Shown here: in pieces, positions 9,820-20,723 of the stretch
Layout of the letters: each line of letters starts with the position of its first letter
How positions within the stretch are numbered: the first letter of the stretch is position 1
Origin: Prochlorococcus sp. AG-402-M23
GTDB taxonomy: Bacteria; Cyanobacteriota; Cyanobacteriia; PCC-6307; Cyanobiaceae
Assembly: GCA_003216575.1 (NCBI GenBank)
Contig: QCIR01000008.1
Coordinates: forward strand, 1-64,000
Direction: 5' to 3'
DNA: 64,000 bases
Made by a program: the position numbers and the translations under genes
The notes under the pieces: generated by a model
Database searches by the model: none
Told to the model about the DNA's origin: nothing
What the model saw: only the letters and a program-made list of their open reading frames with translations

Positions 9820-11211
9820 GTGAGCAAGCCTCTTGTAACTATCGAAGATTTACAAAAAAGAATGGCTCAAGGGGTCCCACTGACTTCAGGAAGTGAATCT
9901 GCAGTGCGTCGCATGTGGTGGGCAGCCTTAGATACTTTGCAATCCGACATATTGTTACCCATGAATCTGACTAGAGGTTTGTGGTTGTCTTCTCCCCTTC
10001 CAGCATTATATGAACCCAAATTACTAAAAAAATTTCAAGGATGGGTATGGGCCCCAAAGGATTTGGTAAACCTTACCAATCCTTCTATCGGGATTTTACC
10101 TCCCAGTCAATCCATAGCGATGGATATACAAAATGATTCCTCAGATTATGAACGCTTGACTCTTTTAGAGGAAGATGGCAATGATCCATTACTTATAGTT
10201 ATTACTCCTGAAATTCAAATTGCTTTGGCTTTAGAAGGCAAATCTGATGAGAGAAAATTATTAATGCGAAGCGATCCTGAAACTTTAAGTGATCTATTAA
10301 CATTGCTTGATAATAGATTGAATACTGAGAATATTGAACAAGCTAATAACCTCAGAAATGCTCTTGGAGAGATGGGTCAGCTAAAAACAAATGATGATTT
10401 ATCTAAGGTATTTTGGCCTTTATTGTCTCAACGACTTGCAGATATTGCTCCAAGTTTAAATATTCAAACTTTGCCAGAAAATATAATTAATGATCACAAT
10501 TTAAATTCAAAAAATAGTGAAATCTCTTTACTAGAAGCCTTAACTCATGAAATTAGAACTCCATTAGCGACGATAAGAACCTTAATAAGATCTCTTCTTA
10601 GGAAAAAAGATTTGACACGAGTTGTTAAAGATCGTTTGAAGCAAATAGATATTGAATGCACAGAGCAAATTGATAGGTTTGGTTTGATTTTTAATGCAGT
10701 TGAGCTTGAGAGAAGTAAACCTGAACAAACCAATTTGGCTTTAACTGATTTAGGGAAAATGCTTACAATGCTCTCTCCAGTTTGGAGTAATCAGTTAGAA
10801 CGAAAAGGTTTAAAACTTTTACTTGACATTACTCCAGATTTGCCAAAAGTATTAAGTGATTCAGAAGGTCTTGAATTAATGTTGACAGGTCTTATTGACC
10901 GAAATACTAGGGGATTGCAAACAGGTGGAGAATTAACTTTGAAATTAAGGCCAGCTGGACAGAGACTAAAGCTTCAAATCTTGACGCAAATTCCCGCTGA
11001 AAATAATCAAGATTTATCTGACAATGTTTCTAATGAAGAAATTGGCCCAGTACTTAGTTGGAATCCAGCCACAGGTAATTTACAGTTAAGTCAAGCTGCA
11101 ACTCAAAGGCTTTTGAAAAGTCTTGGTGGCCGTTTGACTAATAGGAGAGATAGTGGAATTACAATATTTTTTCCAATTTCTGATTTAAAAGAAATTGATA
11201 TGCTTTCGTAA
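9820..11211 (+). CDS. Sensor histidine kinase-like protein (degenerate ATPase domain)
   Basis: GTG start; H-box ALTHEIRTPLATIRTLIRSLLRK; C-terminal HATPase-like region lacks an obvious DxGxG. Confidence 0.75.
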   Translation: MSKPLVTIEDLQKRMAQGVPLTSGSESAVRRMWWAALDTLQSDILLPMNLTRGLWLSSPLPALYEPKLLKKFQGWVWAPKDLVNLTNPSIGILPPSQSIAMDIQNDSSDYERLTLLEEDGNDPLLIVITPEIQIALALEGKSDERKLLMRSDPETLSDLLTLLDNRLNTENIEQANNLRNALGEMGQLKTNDDLSKVFWPLLSQRLADIAPSLNIQTLPENIINDHNLNSKNSEISLLEALTHEIRTPLATIRTLIRSLLRKKDLTRVVKDRLKQIDIECTEQIDRFGLIFNAVELERSKPEQTNLALTDLGKMLTMLSPVWSNQLERKGLKLLLDITPDLPKVLSDSEGLELMLTGLIDRNTRGLQTGGELTLKLRPAGQRLKLQILTQIPAENNQDLSDNVSNEEIGPVLSWNPATGNLQLSQAATQRLLKSLGGRLTNRRDSGITIFFPISDLKEIDMLS

Positions 11212-11294
11212 TGTTGACGCGTGTGAAGTTGACATGAATTGAGTCAAAAGGCACAAAATAAAGTGCTAATTTAAAGTTATAAAGAAAAAGCAGA

Positions 11295-11732
11295 TTGAAT
11301 CAAAACATGACCGAAGTTTTACCTGGATCTCTGCCAAAGCACATTGGAAGCACTGGTGGGCTATTAAACTCAGCAGAAACAGAAGAAAAATATGCAATCA
11401 CATGGACCAGTAAAACCTCTGAAGTTTTTGAACTCCCTACAGGAGGCGCCGCAGTAATGAATGAGGGTGATAATCTTATGTATTTTGCTAGAAAAGAACA
11501 GTGTTTTGCTTTGAATACTCAATTAAGAGGATTCAAACCAAGAATAGAAACTTGTAAAATATATAGAATATATCCTGGTGGTGATAGAGAATTACTGTTT
11601 CCTAAAGATGGGGTTTTCTCTGAAAAACCTAATGAGGGAAGACTCAAGGAAGGTTACAATAATAGGCGTATTGGAGAAAATCCTAATCCAGCAAGCTTGA
11701 AATTTAGTGGAAAAAAAACTTACGATGCTTAA
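11295..11732 (+). CDS. psaD: Photosystem I reaction center subunit II (PsaD)
   Basis: GGSTGGLL-like N-term; [62 protein letters not shown]. Confidence 0.98.
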   Translation: MNQNMTEVLPGSLPKHIGSTGGLLNSAETEEKYAITWTSKTSEVFELPTGGAAVMNEGDNLMYFARKEQCFALNTQLRGFKPRIETCKIYRIYPGGDRELLFPKDGVFSEKPNEGRLKEGYNNRRIGENPNPASLKFSGKKTYDA

Positions 11733-11793
11733 CTAATCTATTTTAAGCTTGTGTCCCCTTTAAATATGTATATTGGGCTGCCATTATGCAGTC

Positions 11794-13314
11794 ATGCATA
11801 GTTTAGATAAGAAACAATTTCTTCTTTCAGCATCCTCTGGGGCAAACTATATCCCTTTGGCAAAAAGTTGGCCTGCAGATCTGGAAACTCCTCTCACAAC
11901 CTGGCTTAAAGTTGGGAATGCTAGTCCTTCAGGTGTATTACTTGAATCAGTCGAAGGTGGAGAAACTATAGGTAGATGGAGTGTGGTGGCATCAGATCCT
12001 TTATGGAAGCTGACAGTAAGAGGTGATGAATTAACAAGGTGTTGGAGAAATGGCCAAAAAGAAAAGTTCCATGGCAATCCAATTGCAATACTCAGAAAAT
12101 TGCTAGAGCCATACAAATCTGTTTCTTTATCAGGTTTACCACAACTAGGCCAACTCTTTGGAATGTGGGGGTATGAACTAATTCAATGGATTGAACCCTC
12201 AGTTCCTAGTCATGCTCTATCTGATCAGGATTTGCCAGATGGTATTTGGATGTTTATGGATAAAATTCTTATTTTTGATCAAGTCAAGCGTTTAATAACA
12301 GCTGTCGTATATGGAAATTTGAGTACCGGGGTTTCTCCAGAAAAAGCTTATGAGACTGCACTTATTCAAATTAATGAACTTCAAGATTTAATGGCTGCTC
12401 CTTTAAAACCTATAAAGTCTTTGAAGTGGAGTGAGAAAGGCACTAGATCTCTTGATATGAGATTTAATACAACAAAAAATGAATTTGAAAAGAGTGTTAA
12501 TGCGGCAAAAGAATTTATTAAAAAAGGTGATGTTTTTCAGTTAGTTCTTAGTCAAAAATTGGAATCAACAGTTAATCAAAAACCATTTGAATTGTATAGA
12601 AGTTTAAGGATGGTAAATCCTTCACCATTTATGGCGTTTTTTGATTTTGGAGATTGGCAACTAATTGGCTCAAGTCCAGAGGTGATGGTTAAGGCCCAGC
12701 AAACAGAACAAGGTATTCAAGCTAGTTTGCGACCAATCGCAGGGACTCGTCCAAGAGGTAAAAATGATTTGGAAGATGCATCACTAGAGAAAGATCTTTT
12801 AAAAGATCCTAAAGAAAGAGCTGAACATGTGATGTTGGTAGATCTAGGTCGAAATGATTTAGGTCGAGTTTGCTTCCCAGGTAGTGTATTTGTAAAAGAG
12901 TTAATGGTGATAGAAAAGTACTCGCACGTGATGCATATTGTCAGTGAGGTGGAGGGCATTTTAGAAAAAGATAAGGATGTTTGGGATTTATTGATTGCTT
13001 CTTTTCCTGCCGGGACTGTTAGTGGAGCCCCAAAGATCAGAGCAATGCAATTAATCAATCAATTAGAAAAACAGCGCAGAGGCCCTTATTCGGGCGTTTA
13101 TGGGTCTATAGATTTAAATGGAGCATTAAATACAGCTATTACAATCCGAACAATGGTGGTTCGTAAAAAAAATAAAAATATTTTCAATGTTCAAGTTCAA
13201 GCTGGCGCTGGGGTAGTTGCAGATTCGATTCCTTCTAATGAGTATCAAGAAACTTTAAATAAAGCGAAAGGTATGTTTACTGCCTTAGCTTGCTTAGAAG
13301 CTCCTGATTTATGA
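11794..13314 (+). CDS. trpE: Anthranilate synthase component I
   Basis: GDVFQLVLSQ; IAGTRPRG; GRNDLGRVC; SFPAGTVSGAPKIRAM. ORF track starts upstream at 11773; internal ATG chosen. Confidence 0.95.
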   Translation: MHSLDKKQFLLSASSGANYIPLAKSWPADLETPLTTWLKVGNASPSGVLLESVEGGETIGRWSVVASDPLWKLTVRGDELTRCWRNGQKEKFHGNPIAILRKLLEPYKSVSLSGLPQLGQLFGMWGYELIQWIEPSVPSHALSDQDLPDGIWMFMDKILIFDQVKRLITAVVYGNLSTGVSPEKAYETALIQINELQDLMAAPLKPIKSLKWSEKGTRSLDMRFNTTKNEFEKSVNAAKEFIKKGDVFQLVLSQKLESTVNQKPFELYRSLRMVNPSPFMAFFDFGDWQLIGSSPEVMVKAQQTEQGIQASLRPIAGTRPRGKNDLEDASLEKDLLKDPKERAEHVMLVDLGRNDLGRVCFPGSVFVKELMVIEKYSHVMHIVSEVEGILEKDKDVWDLLIASFPAGTVSGAPKIRAMQLINQLEKQRRGPYSGVYGSIDLNGALNTAITIRTMVVRKKNKNIFNVQVQAGAGVVADSIPSNEYQETLNKAKGMFTALACLEAPDL

Positions 13315-14432
13315 AAAACTTTATGCTTTTAAAGGGCTTTGAAGTAGAGCTTTTTACTGGCACATTCGCTGGGGTAAATGTAGGGGTTGCATCTTCTGTT
13401 ATTGAAGATCTTTTAGATTTTGAGAAAGAGCCTGATCAAAGAAACCTTGAGTACATAACTGTTCCAGATAAGAGATATGCTGTTTTAAAACATTCTCTTT
13501 TATTACCAAGAAAAAAACTTAGGAAATGGCTTAATTGCAGAAAATTGACAATTCTTCCAGGAAGCACGTTAAGCCTTGGAAATGCAAAAACTTTTGAAAG
13601 GTCAGATTTAAAAAACTCATATCATTCGTTTATAGAAAAAACTTATGGAACCAATGTTGTAACTGCAAGTATTCATATTAATTTGGGGATTGAAAATTTA
13701 TCTTTACTGTTCGCTGCCCTTCGTTTGGTTAGAACCGAAGCATCATTATTTCTTGCATTAAGTGCTAGTTCTCCTTTCTTAGGTGGAACTGTAACGGGGG
13801 TACATTCTCAAAGATGGATTCAATTCCCAAAAACACCATTGCATGTTCCTATGTTTTTGGACCATGGTCATTATGTGTCATGGGTTGAAGAGCAACTTTC
13901 TCAGGGAAATATGCAAAATGAAAGACACTTATGGACATCAGTTAGACCAAATGGTCCAGAAAGACCACATATTTTAAATCGCTTAGAGCTAAGGGTATGT
14001 GATTTAGTAGGTAATGTGGATTTGCTTTTAGCTATTACTGCTTTGCTAGAACTTAGAATTATTAATCTTAAAAACAACATAAAAAAGTATGATCCAATTG
14101 AAGCAAGCTCTAAAACTCAAAAGGAATTGGCTGCTTTGTCAGATGAAAATGATTTGAATGCAGCTAAATCTAGTCTTGATGCAAATTTATCCCATTGGAG
14201 GAATGGCGAAAAAATAAAGTGTCGTGATTGGATAAAGGAACTTCTTTTAGATGTAACTCCTCTGGCCAAAGATCTTGATATGCTTGAGTTACTTCAACCT
14301 ATTGAATCGGTTTTAAGAGAAGGGAATCAATCAATGAAATGGCTTGATTCTTATTCGCAGGGTGTATCAATTCAGTCTTTGCTTCAGGAGGGTATTATCG
14401 CAATGGAGAAAGAAGAGGCAAATTTCATTTAA
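13311..14432 (+). CDS. gshA: Glutamate--cysteine ligase, cyanobacterial type
   Basis: [29 protein letters not shown]2-like layout; overlaps trpE end by 4 nt. Confidence 0.82.
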   Translation: MKNFMLLKGFEVELFTGTFAGVNVGVASSVIEDLLDFEKEPDQRNLEYITVPDKRYAVLKHSLLLPRKKLRKWLNCRKLTILPGSTLSLGNAKTFERSDLKNSYHSFIEKTYGTNVVTASIHINLGIENLSLLFAALRLVRTEASLFLALSASSPFLGGTVTGVHSQRWIQFPKTPLHVPMFLDHGHYVSWVEEQLSQGNMQNERHLWTSVRPNGPERPHILNRLELRVCDLVGNVDLLLAITALLELRIINLKNNIKKYDPIEASSKTQKELAALSDENDLNAAKSSLDANLSHWRNGEKIKCRDWIKELLLDVTPLAKDLDMLELLQPIESVLREGNQSMKWLDSYSQGVSIQSLLQEGIIAMEKEEANFI

Positions 14433-14449
14433 ATGAAATCAATCCATTA

Positions 14450-17400
14450 GTGACTAAGTCGATAGAACTGCCTCATAATAGGTTTATGTTGAAAAATCTT
14501 TCTAACGAAAATATCGCTAATCACTCAACGTTAGATGTTGAGTGTCAAGACCCTGGGAATTTATTGCAGCAAAGGCTTGAACTCGTCGAGGACCTTTGGA
14601 AAACTGTTCTCAAGAGTGAATGTCCTCCTGAGCAAACTCAGAGATTATTACGTTTAAAGGAATTAAGTGACCCTAGCAAAACAAATCAAGAGAATTCTTC
14701 GCAGGCAATAGTTCAATTAATTACAGAAATGGATTTAGCAGAGGCTATCGCTGCTGCAAGGGCGTTCTCTCTTTATTTTCAGTTGGTGAATATTTTAGAG
14801 CAACGTATAGAAGAAGATAGTTATCTAGACAGCATGAAGAAAGGGAAGCTAGAACCCAGCACTGAAAAAATAGATCCTTTTGCTCCAGCTTTAGCTAGTC
14901 AGACTGCCCCAGCAACTTTTAGGCAATTATTTGAGCGTTTACGTCGTTTGAATGTCCCTCCAGCTCAACTTGATGCTTTGATGAGGGAAATGGATATTCG
15001 TCTTGTTTTTACAGCTCATCCAACTGAAATAGTTAGACATACTGTTCGACACAAACAACGTCGAGTAGCCACACTTTTACAACAACTTCAATCTAACAGT
15101 TCAATTTCTGATTCAGAGAAGGCAATATTTAGGTTGCAATTAGAGGAAGAGATAAGACTTTGGTGGAGAACTGATGAGCTTCATCAATTTAAACCAACTG
15201 TTCTTGATGAGGTTGATTATGCACTTCATTATTTTCAGCAAGTGTTGTTTGATGCTATGCCTCAACTAAGAAGGCGACTTACTACTGCATTAGCTTCAAG
15301 TTATCCAGATGTAGAGATTCCGAATGAAGCTTTTTGTACATTTGGGTCTTGGGTAGGTTCAGATCGTGATGGAAATCCCTCTGTTACTCCTGAAATTACT
15401 TGGAGAACAGCCTGTTATCAAAGACAATTAATGTTAGATAGATATATTGCATCAGTTCAAGAACTAAGAGATCAATTAAGTATATCTATGCAATGGAGTC
15501 AGGTAAGTTCTCCTTTGTTAGAGTCATTAGAAATGGATAGAGTCCGTTTCCCTGACATCTATGAGGAGAGAGCTGCGAGATATCGTTTAGAACCTTATCG
15601 TTTGAAACTGAGCTATACCTTGGAAAGGCTACGACTTACTCAGCTACGGAATAAGCAATTAGCTGATGCTGGATGGCAATTTTCGCCCGAAGGGAAACCT
15701 TTAATGTCTACTAATAATAGTTTTGATGAATTTTTGCACTATAGATCTGTAGATGAATTTAAGAACGAGTTAGAACTTATTAAAAATAGTTTAGTTAGTA
15801 CAGATCTCAGCTGTGAACCTCTAGATACTTTGTTGAATCAAGTTCATATCTTTGGCTTCTCTTTGGCAAGCTTAGATATTAGGCAGGAAAGTACAAGACA
15901 TAGTGATGCTTTAGATGAACTTACTCGCTATTTGGATCTGTCTAACTCATATGGAGAAATGGACGAAGAAAGTCGAGTTAAATGGCTAATGAAGGAATTG
16001 AAAACTAGGAGACCACTTATTCCCCCTGCGTTTGAGTGGTCTAAAAGTACTCAAGAAACTATCTCAGTATTTCATATGCTTCATAGGCTGCAGAAAGAAT
16101 TTGGTACTCGTATTTGTCGCTCCTATGTTATTTCAATGAGTCATACGGCTTCGGATTTATTAGAAGTTCTTCTTTTAGCTAAAGAGTCAGGGTTAATTGA
16201 TCCAACTTTAGGAGCTGCTGATTTTCTCGTTGTTCCATTATTTGAAACGGTTGAGGATTTACAACATGCCCCCTCTGTCATGGAGTCGTTGCTTCAGAAA
16301 GAAGTTTATCGCGACTTACTTCCACGAGTAGGAGAAAAAATCCAACCACTGCAGGAACTGATGCTTGGGTATTCGGATAGCAACAAGGATTCTGGTTTCC
16401 TTTCAAGTAATTGGGAAATTCATAAGGCTCAAATTGCACTTCAGGATCTTGCTAGTAGACAAGGAATTGCTTTACGTATCTTTCATGGGAGAGGTGGATC
16501 TGTCGGAAGGGGGGGAGGACCAGCTTATCAAGCAATTCTGGCTCAACCTAGTGGCACAATTCAAGGACGGATAAAGATAACTGAGCAAGGCGAGGTTCTT
16601 GCCTCTAAATATAGTCTTCCAGAATTAGCTTTATATAATCTTGAAACTGTAACTACAGCTGTTCTCCAGAACAGTTTAGTTACTAATAAATTAGATGCTA
16701 CGCCAAGTTGGAATGAATTGATGACTAGACTTGCAGCTCGTTCAAGAGAACATTACCGTGCACTAATACATGATAATCCTGAATTGGTTCAATTTTTTCA
16801 AGTAGTAACTCCAATAGAGGAAATAAGTAAGTTACAAATTTCTAGTCGTCCTGCTCGAAGAAAGACTGGCGCAAAAGATTTATCAAGTCTTCGTGCTATC
16901 CCATGGGTATTTGGTTGGACTCAAAGTCGTTTCCTTTTGCCAAGTTGGTTTGGGGTGGGCACAGCTTTAGCTACTGAGCTTAAGACAGATCACGACCAAA
17001 TTGAGATGTTACGCATGTTGAATCAAAGATGGCCATTTTTTAGAATGTTGATTTCTAAAGTAGAGATGACTCTTTCAAAAGTTGATTTGGATGTTGCCCA
17101 TCATTATATGGTTAGTTTAGGTGGACAAGAGGATCGAGATGCTTTTGCTCGTATTTTTGAGATTATCGCAAGTGAATATGCTTTGACCAAGAAATTAATT
17201 CTAGAAATTACTGATAAGCCAAAATTATTAAGTGCAGATCCTGCCTTACAGTTATCTGTAAATCTCAGGAATAGGACTATTGTACCTTTAGGCTTTTTAC
17301 AAGTCGCTCTTTTAAAACGCTTAAGAGATCAGAATCGTCAACCACCAATTAGTGAGGATTTAAGTATTGACTCTACTCAGAGTTCACGAACCTATAGTCG

Positions 17401-17470
17401 AAGTGAATTATTACGTGGAGCATTATTGACAATCAATGGTATTGCTGCGGGCATGAGAAACACAGGATGA
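14450..17470 (+). CDS. ppc: Phosphoenolpyruvate carboxylase
   Basis: 1006 aa; [62 protein letters not shown]. Confidence 0.98.
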   Translation: MTKSIELPHNRFMLKNLSNENIANHSTLDVECQDPGNLLQQRLELVEDLWKTVLKSECPPEQTQRLLRLKELSDPSKTNQENSSQAIVQLITEMDLAEAIAAARAFSLYFQLVNILEQRIEEDSYLDSMKKGKLEPSTEKIDPFAPALASQTAPATFRQLFERLRRLNVPPAQLDALMREMDIRLVFTAHPTEIVRHTVRHKQRRVATLLQQLQSNSSISDSEKAIFRLQLEEEIRLWWRTDELHQFKPTVLDEVDYALHYFQQVLFDAMPQLRRRLTTALASSYPDVEIPNEAFCTFGSWVGSDRDGNPSVTPEITWRTACYQRQLMLDRYIASVQELRDQLSISMQWSQVSSPLLESLEMDRVRFPDIYEERAARYRLEPYRLKLSYTLERLRLTQLRNKQLADAGWQFSPEGKPLMSTNNSFDEFLHYRSVDEFKNELELIKNSLVSTDLSCEPLDTLLNQVHIFGFSLASLDIRQESTRHSDALDELTRYLDLSNSYGEMDEESRVKWLMKELKTRRPLIPPAFEWSKSTQETISVFHMLHRLQKEFGTRICRSYVISMSHTASDLLEVLLLAKESGLIDPTLGAADFLVVPLFETVEDLQHAPSVMESLLQKEVYRDLLPRVGEKIQPLQELMLGYSDSNKDSGFLSSNWEIHKAQIALQDLASRQGIALRIFHGRGGSVGRGGGPAYQAILAQPSGTIQGRIKITEQGEVLASKYSLPELALYNLETVTTAVLQNSLVTNKLDATPSWNELMTRLAARSREHYRALIHDNPELVQFFQVVTPIEEISKLQISSRPARRKTGAKDLSSLRAIPWVFGWTQSRFLLPSWFGVGTALATELKTDHDQIEMLRMLNQRWPFFRMLISKVEMTLSKVDLDVAHHYMVSLGGQEDRDAFARIFEIIASEYALTKKLILEITDKPKLLSADPALQLSVNLRNRTIVPLGFLQVALLKRLRDQNRQPPISEDLSIDSTQSSRTYSRSELLRGALLTINGIAAGMRNTG

Positions 17471-17471
17471 C

Positions 17472-17924
17472 ATGCTTGGATTGAATTCCGGAAATAAATT
17501 TCCTCAAGTGCCTGAAGGCTTTGTACTTCTTAGGAATGAAAGTGTTTCTATAAGAAAAGTTAATAGGCTCCTTTCTAGATGTAATCAAGATACTCATCAA
17601 CCAAAAAAGTTAGAATTAGCCCTGAGCAGTAGCGATTTTTATCTAACTCTTCTTCAAAAGATTAATGAAAACCTTGTAGGTTTTGTTCGTGTCACTAGTG
17701 ATAAAGGTTTAAATGCAAATTTGTGTGATTTAGTTGCAGAACCCGGTGATAAACAAGAAGAGTATATTTCTATTGTAGTTTTTAAGGCAATTGAAATTAT
17801 TAGGCGAGAGTTGCCAGGCTGTAGCATTTCTGTTGCTGCTCCATTGATTTCACTTAAAGCCTTAAAAACCAATGGATTTTTATTGGATCCAAATGGTATC
17901 AAAACAATGGGATTTAGATTTTGA
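17472..17924 (+). CDS. GNAT-like N-acetyltransferase / conserved hypothetical
   Basis: FVRVTSDKGLNANLCDLVAEPGDKQEEYISIVVFKAIEII; GNAT-like core. Confidence 0.6.
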   Translation: MLGLNSGNKFPQVPEGFVLLRNESVSIRKVNRLLSRCNQDTHQPKKLELALSSSDFYLTLLQKINENLVGFVRVTSDKGLNANLCDLVAEPGDKQEEYISIVVFKAIEIIRRELPGCSISVAAPLISLKALKTNGFLLDPNGIKTMGFRF

Positions 17925-17936
17925 AAAATTAATTTA

Positions 17937-18010
17937 CGAGCATGGAGGGACTCGAACCCCCGACCCTCAGAACCGGAATCTGATGCTCTATCCAACTGAG
18001 CTACATGCCC
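17937..18010 (-). tRNA. tRNA-Arg (anticodon CCG)
   Basis: GGGCATGTAGCTCAGTTGGATAGAGCATCAGATTCCGGTTCTGAGGGTCGGGGGTTCGAGTCCCTCCATGCTC+G. Confidence 0.95.
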
Positions 18011-18089
18011 AAAAAGGGTTGTTATTTAAAAAGGTCAAATAACTGAGACCTTATTAAAATTAGCTTACATACAAATTCCTTAAAGAAAC

Positions 18090-19190
18090 ATTCAACTTCA
18101 TCAGTTAGAACTTAACAACTTTCGAAATTATCGACGTTTTCAGTTTGAGTTAACTGAAAATCGGTTGATAGTTATAGGTCAAAATGGAGTTGGAAAATCT
18201 AATTTACTTGAATCTGTAGAGCTATTATCTAGTTTACGTTCTCATCGATCTAACCGAAATCAGGACTTAATTTATTGGGACCAAGAGAGGGCTTTTTTAA
18301 CGGCAATGATTGAAGATGATCAAAAACTTACATTAGAATTAAATAGAAAAGGTGGAAGAAAAGCTTATAAAAACGAAAAACTCTTAACTCGTCAAATTGA
18401 TCTGATTGGTCCTATAAGAAGTGTGGGTTTTAGCGCTCTAGATCTTGAATTAATAAGAGGAGAACCTTCTTTAAGACGAAATTGGCTTGACAGAATTGTT
18501 CAACAACTAGAGCCTATTTATTCTGACTTGATGGGTAGGTTTTCTAGATTACTTAGACAAAGAAGTCAGCTTTGGCGTAATTTAAGTATTGAATCTAATC
18601 ATGATCAGAATATTTTATTAGATTCTTTTGATATGCAAATGGCTTTGGTGAGTACAAGAATTCATCGAAGACGTAGGCGTATCTTAAATCGTCTACTCCC
18701 AATAGCTTCTAGTTGGCAAAAACATCTAAGTAACAGCAAGGAAAACCTTAATATTCTCTATTTGCCTGGGAGTAAACTTGAGGGTGAAGAAAGTGAAAGG
18801 CTTTGGAGGGAGAGTATTGAACGGCAACTTTTAGAAATGAGGTCTGAGGAAGAAAAAACTGGGAATTGTCGAATAGGTCCTCATCGTGATGATGTTCAGT
18901 TTTTACTCAATGGAGTAGATGCCAGACGCTTTAGCTCTGCCGGTCAGCAAAGAACTATTGTTTTGGCTTTGAAATTGGCTGAATTAGAATTAATTAAAAC
19001 GTTGTATGGCAAATCACCAATTTTGCTTTTAGATGATGTTTTAGCAGAGTTGGATCCTAAAAGGCAATTATTGCTTCTTGATGCTGTTGGTCAAAAACAT
19101 CAATGTTTAATAAGTGCAACACATGTGGAATCGTTTGAAGGTGAATGGATTCAAAACTCTCAATTAATGAAATTAGATTCCTTTGGTTGA
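18090..19190 (+). CDS. recF: DNA replication and repair protein RecF
   Basis: [46 protein letters not shown]...[21 protein letters not shown]...[13 protein letters not shown]-terminal homology extends upstream of the track start (18165); ATT at 18090 is the only plausible start before a stop. Confidence 0.93.
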   Translation: MQLHQLELNNFRNYRRFQFELTENRLIVIGQNGVGKSNLLESVELLSSLRSHRSNRNQDLIYWDQERAFLTAMIEDDQKLTLELNRKGGRKAYKNEKLLTRQIDLIGPIRSVGFSALDLELIRGEPSLRRNWLDRIVQQLEPIYSDLMGRFSRLLRQRSQLWRNLSIESNHDQNILLDSFDMQMALVSTRIHRRRRRILNRLLPIASSWQKHLSNSKENLNILYLPGSKLEGEESERLWRESIERQLLEMRSEEEKTGNCRIGPHRDDVQFLLNGVDARRFSSAGQQRTIVLALKLAELELIKTLYGKSPILLLDDVLAELDPKRQLLLLDAVGQKHQCLISATHVESFEGEWIQNSQLMKLDSFG

Positions 19191-19231
19191 AACTATTGGT
19201 CGGTTATTGTGGAAATGATTTTTCAATAGAT

Positions 19232-19702
19232 ATGGAACCTTTTTTGCCAGAGTTACATCCAAATCCTGGATGGAATGAATCTACTAAGTCAAAAGATATA
19301 GAGAATTTAGATGTTATTTCTAGAGAGAATATTGGAAGGCACTGCATACTTGAACTGTATCAATGTGATGAGGCAAAGCTTAATGATGAGGCTTTCGTCA
19401 GAACAACTCTCACATCATCAGCCAAAATTGCTGGTGCAACACTTATAAATTTAGTAACACATAGTTTTAAGCCCCAGGGAGTAACTGGATTAGCTTTGTT
19501 GGCTGAATCCCATATTTCAATACACACATGGCCAGAGATTGGTTACGCAGCTATTGATGTATTCACTTGCGGTGACCATACAATGCCTGAAAAAGCTTGC
19601 AAGTTAATCTCTAAAGAGTTTTTGGCTCAGCACTCCTCTTTGAAAAATATAGAAAGGGAGATTCCTTCCGAAGTTCAAATTTTGCACCGTGAACCCTGCT
19701 AA
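19232..19702 (+). CDS. speD: S-adenosylmethionine decarboxylase proenzyme
   Basis: [32 protein letters not shown] contains the conserved self-cleavage serine region. Confidence 0.93.
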   Translation: MEPFLPELHPNPGWNESTKSKDIENLDVISRENIGRHCILELYQCDEAKLNDEAFVRTTLTSSAKIAGATLINLVTHSFKPQGVTGLALLAESHISIHTWPEIGYAAIDVFTCGDHTMPEKACKLISKEFLAQHSSLKNIEREIPSEVQILHREPC

Positions 19703-19748
19703 GAATGCAAGATAGATCAAAAATAATTTTGCTTTTTAAGTTTACTTG

Positions 19749-20591
19749 TTAAGTAGTTTTTATAGCTCTCGTGAGTTTTCCACTAATTAAACCTTCCAGA
19801 TCTATGCTGATTGAATGAAAACCTAAAGATAAAAAATATTTAATTAATTTTTTTCTCTCAATAATTTTTAGAAAGTTATCTATTTCATTTGCGGGTAATT
19901 CGATTCTGGCAGATAGGCCTTGACTTCTTACACGTACTGTTGAAAAACCTTGATTAATAATCCATTCTTCCGCTAAAGCTATCTGCTCAAGCCTTTTTGA
20001 ACTTATTGCCTCTCCAAAAGGAATACGAGAGGCCAAGCATGGTTGGGCAGGTTTATCCCACCAGGGTAAACCTAATGATTTAGAAATTGAACGAATTGAT
20101 TTTTTATCTATTTCTAGTTCAGCTAGAGGTGAGACCACGCCAGCCAGATGAGATGCCTCAATGCCTGGTCGAAAGTCATGAAGATCGTCATAATTCACTC
20201 CATCAAGAACCTGAGCATTATGGAATTTTTTTGAAATTTGATTTAAATGTTTATGCAATTCTTTTTTGCATGCAAAGCATCTATTTTCTGGATTTTTAAA
20301 GTAATTGGGTTCATTGATTTCATTCGTTTGGCATTCTTCATGATGAATGCCAATCCAAGCTGCTTGAAGACGCGCTTGCTTTAGCAAATATGGAGCTAAT
20401 GAAGGGGAGACACCCGTTACCGCAAAAGCTTTTGAACCTAATTGTTCTTGCGCTATAGTGGCTACCAAAGAGCTATCAACACCTCCAGAGAACGCAACAC
20501 AGACATGGTTTATATCTTTGATAAACTCCCTTAACAATTTTAATTGGGTTAGTTCGGAGTCAGTTAAAGATTCAAGTTGACTAAAAAACAC
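19749..20591 (-). CDS. larE: ATP-dependent sacrificial sulfur transferase LarE-like (PP-loop, ExsB/TIGR00268 type)
   Basis: AFSGGVDSSLVATIA; ENRCFACKKELH; QPCLASRIPFGE. Confidence 0.85.
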   Translation of the reverse strand: MFFSQLESLTDSELTQLKLLREFIKDINHVCVAFSGGVDSSLVATIAQEQLGSKAFAVTGVSPSLAPYLLKQARLQAAWIGIHHEECQTNEINEPNYFKNPENRCFACKKELHKHLNQISKKFHNAQVLDGVNYDDLHDFRPGIEASHLAGVVSPLAELEIDKKSIRSISKSLGLPWWDKPAQPCLASRIPFGEAISSKRLEQIALAEEWIINQGFSTVRVRSQGLSARIELPANEIDNFLKIIERKKLIKYFLSLGFHSISIDLEGLISGKLTRAIKTT

Positions 20592-20723
20592 TTTTTAAGA
20601 GGTCATTAAAGTGATTAAATTGAGACTCCTGCACCTTTTCATCTTTGTATGTATTTACCATATTCTATGACGTCTAATGTAGAAGAAGTTAAGTTGCATG
20701 CATAAGAAGCAGAATTATCGATC

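Noticed and set aside
11773-11793. Upstream start for trpE at 11773
   Set aside because: Non-ATG start adding MGCHYAV with no apparent homology; ATG at 11794 preferred.
17654-17995. 113-aa minus ORF
   Set aside because: Its N-terminus is read through the tRNA-Arg and it is antisense to the GNAT gene.
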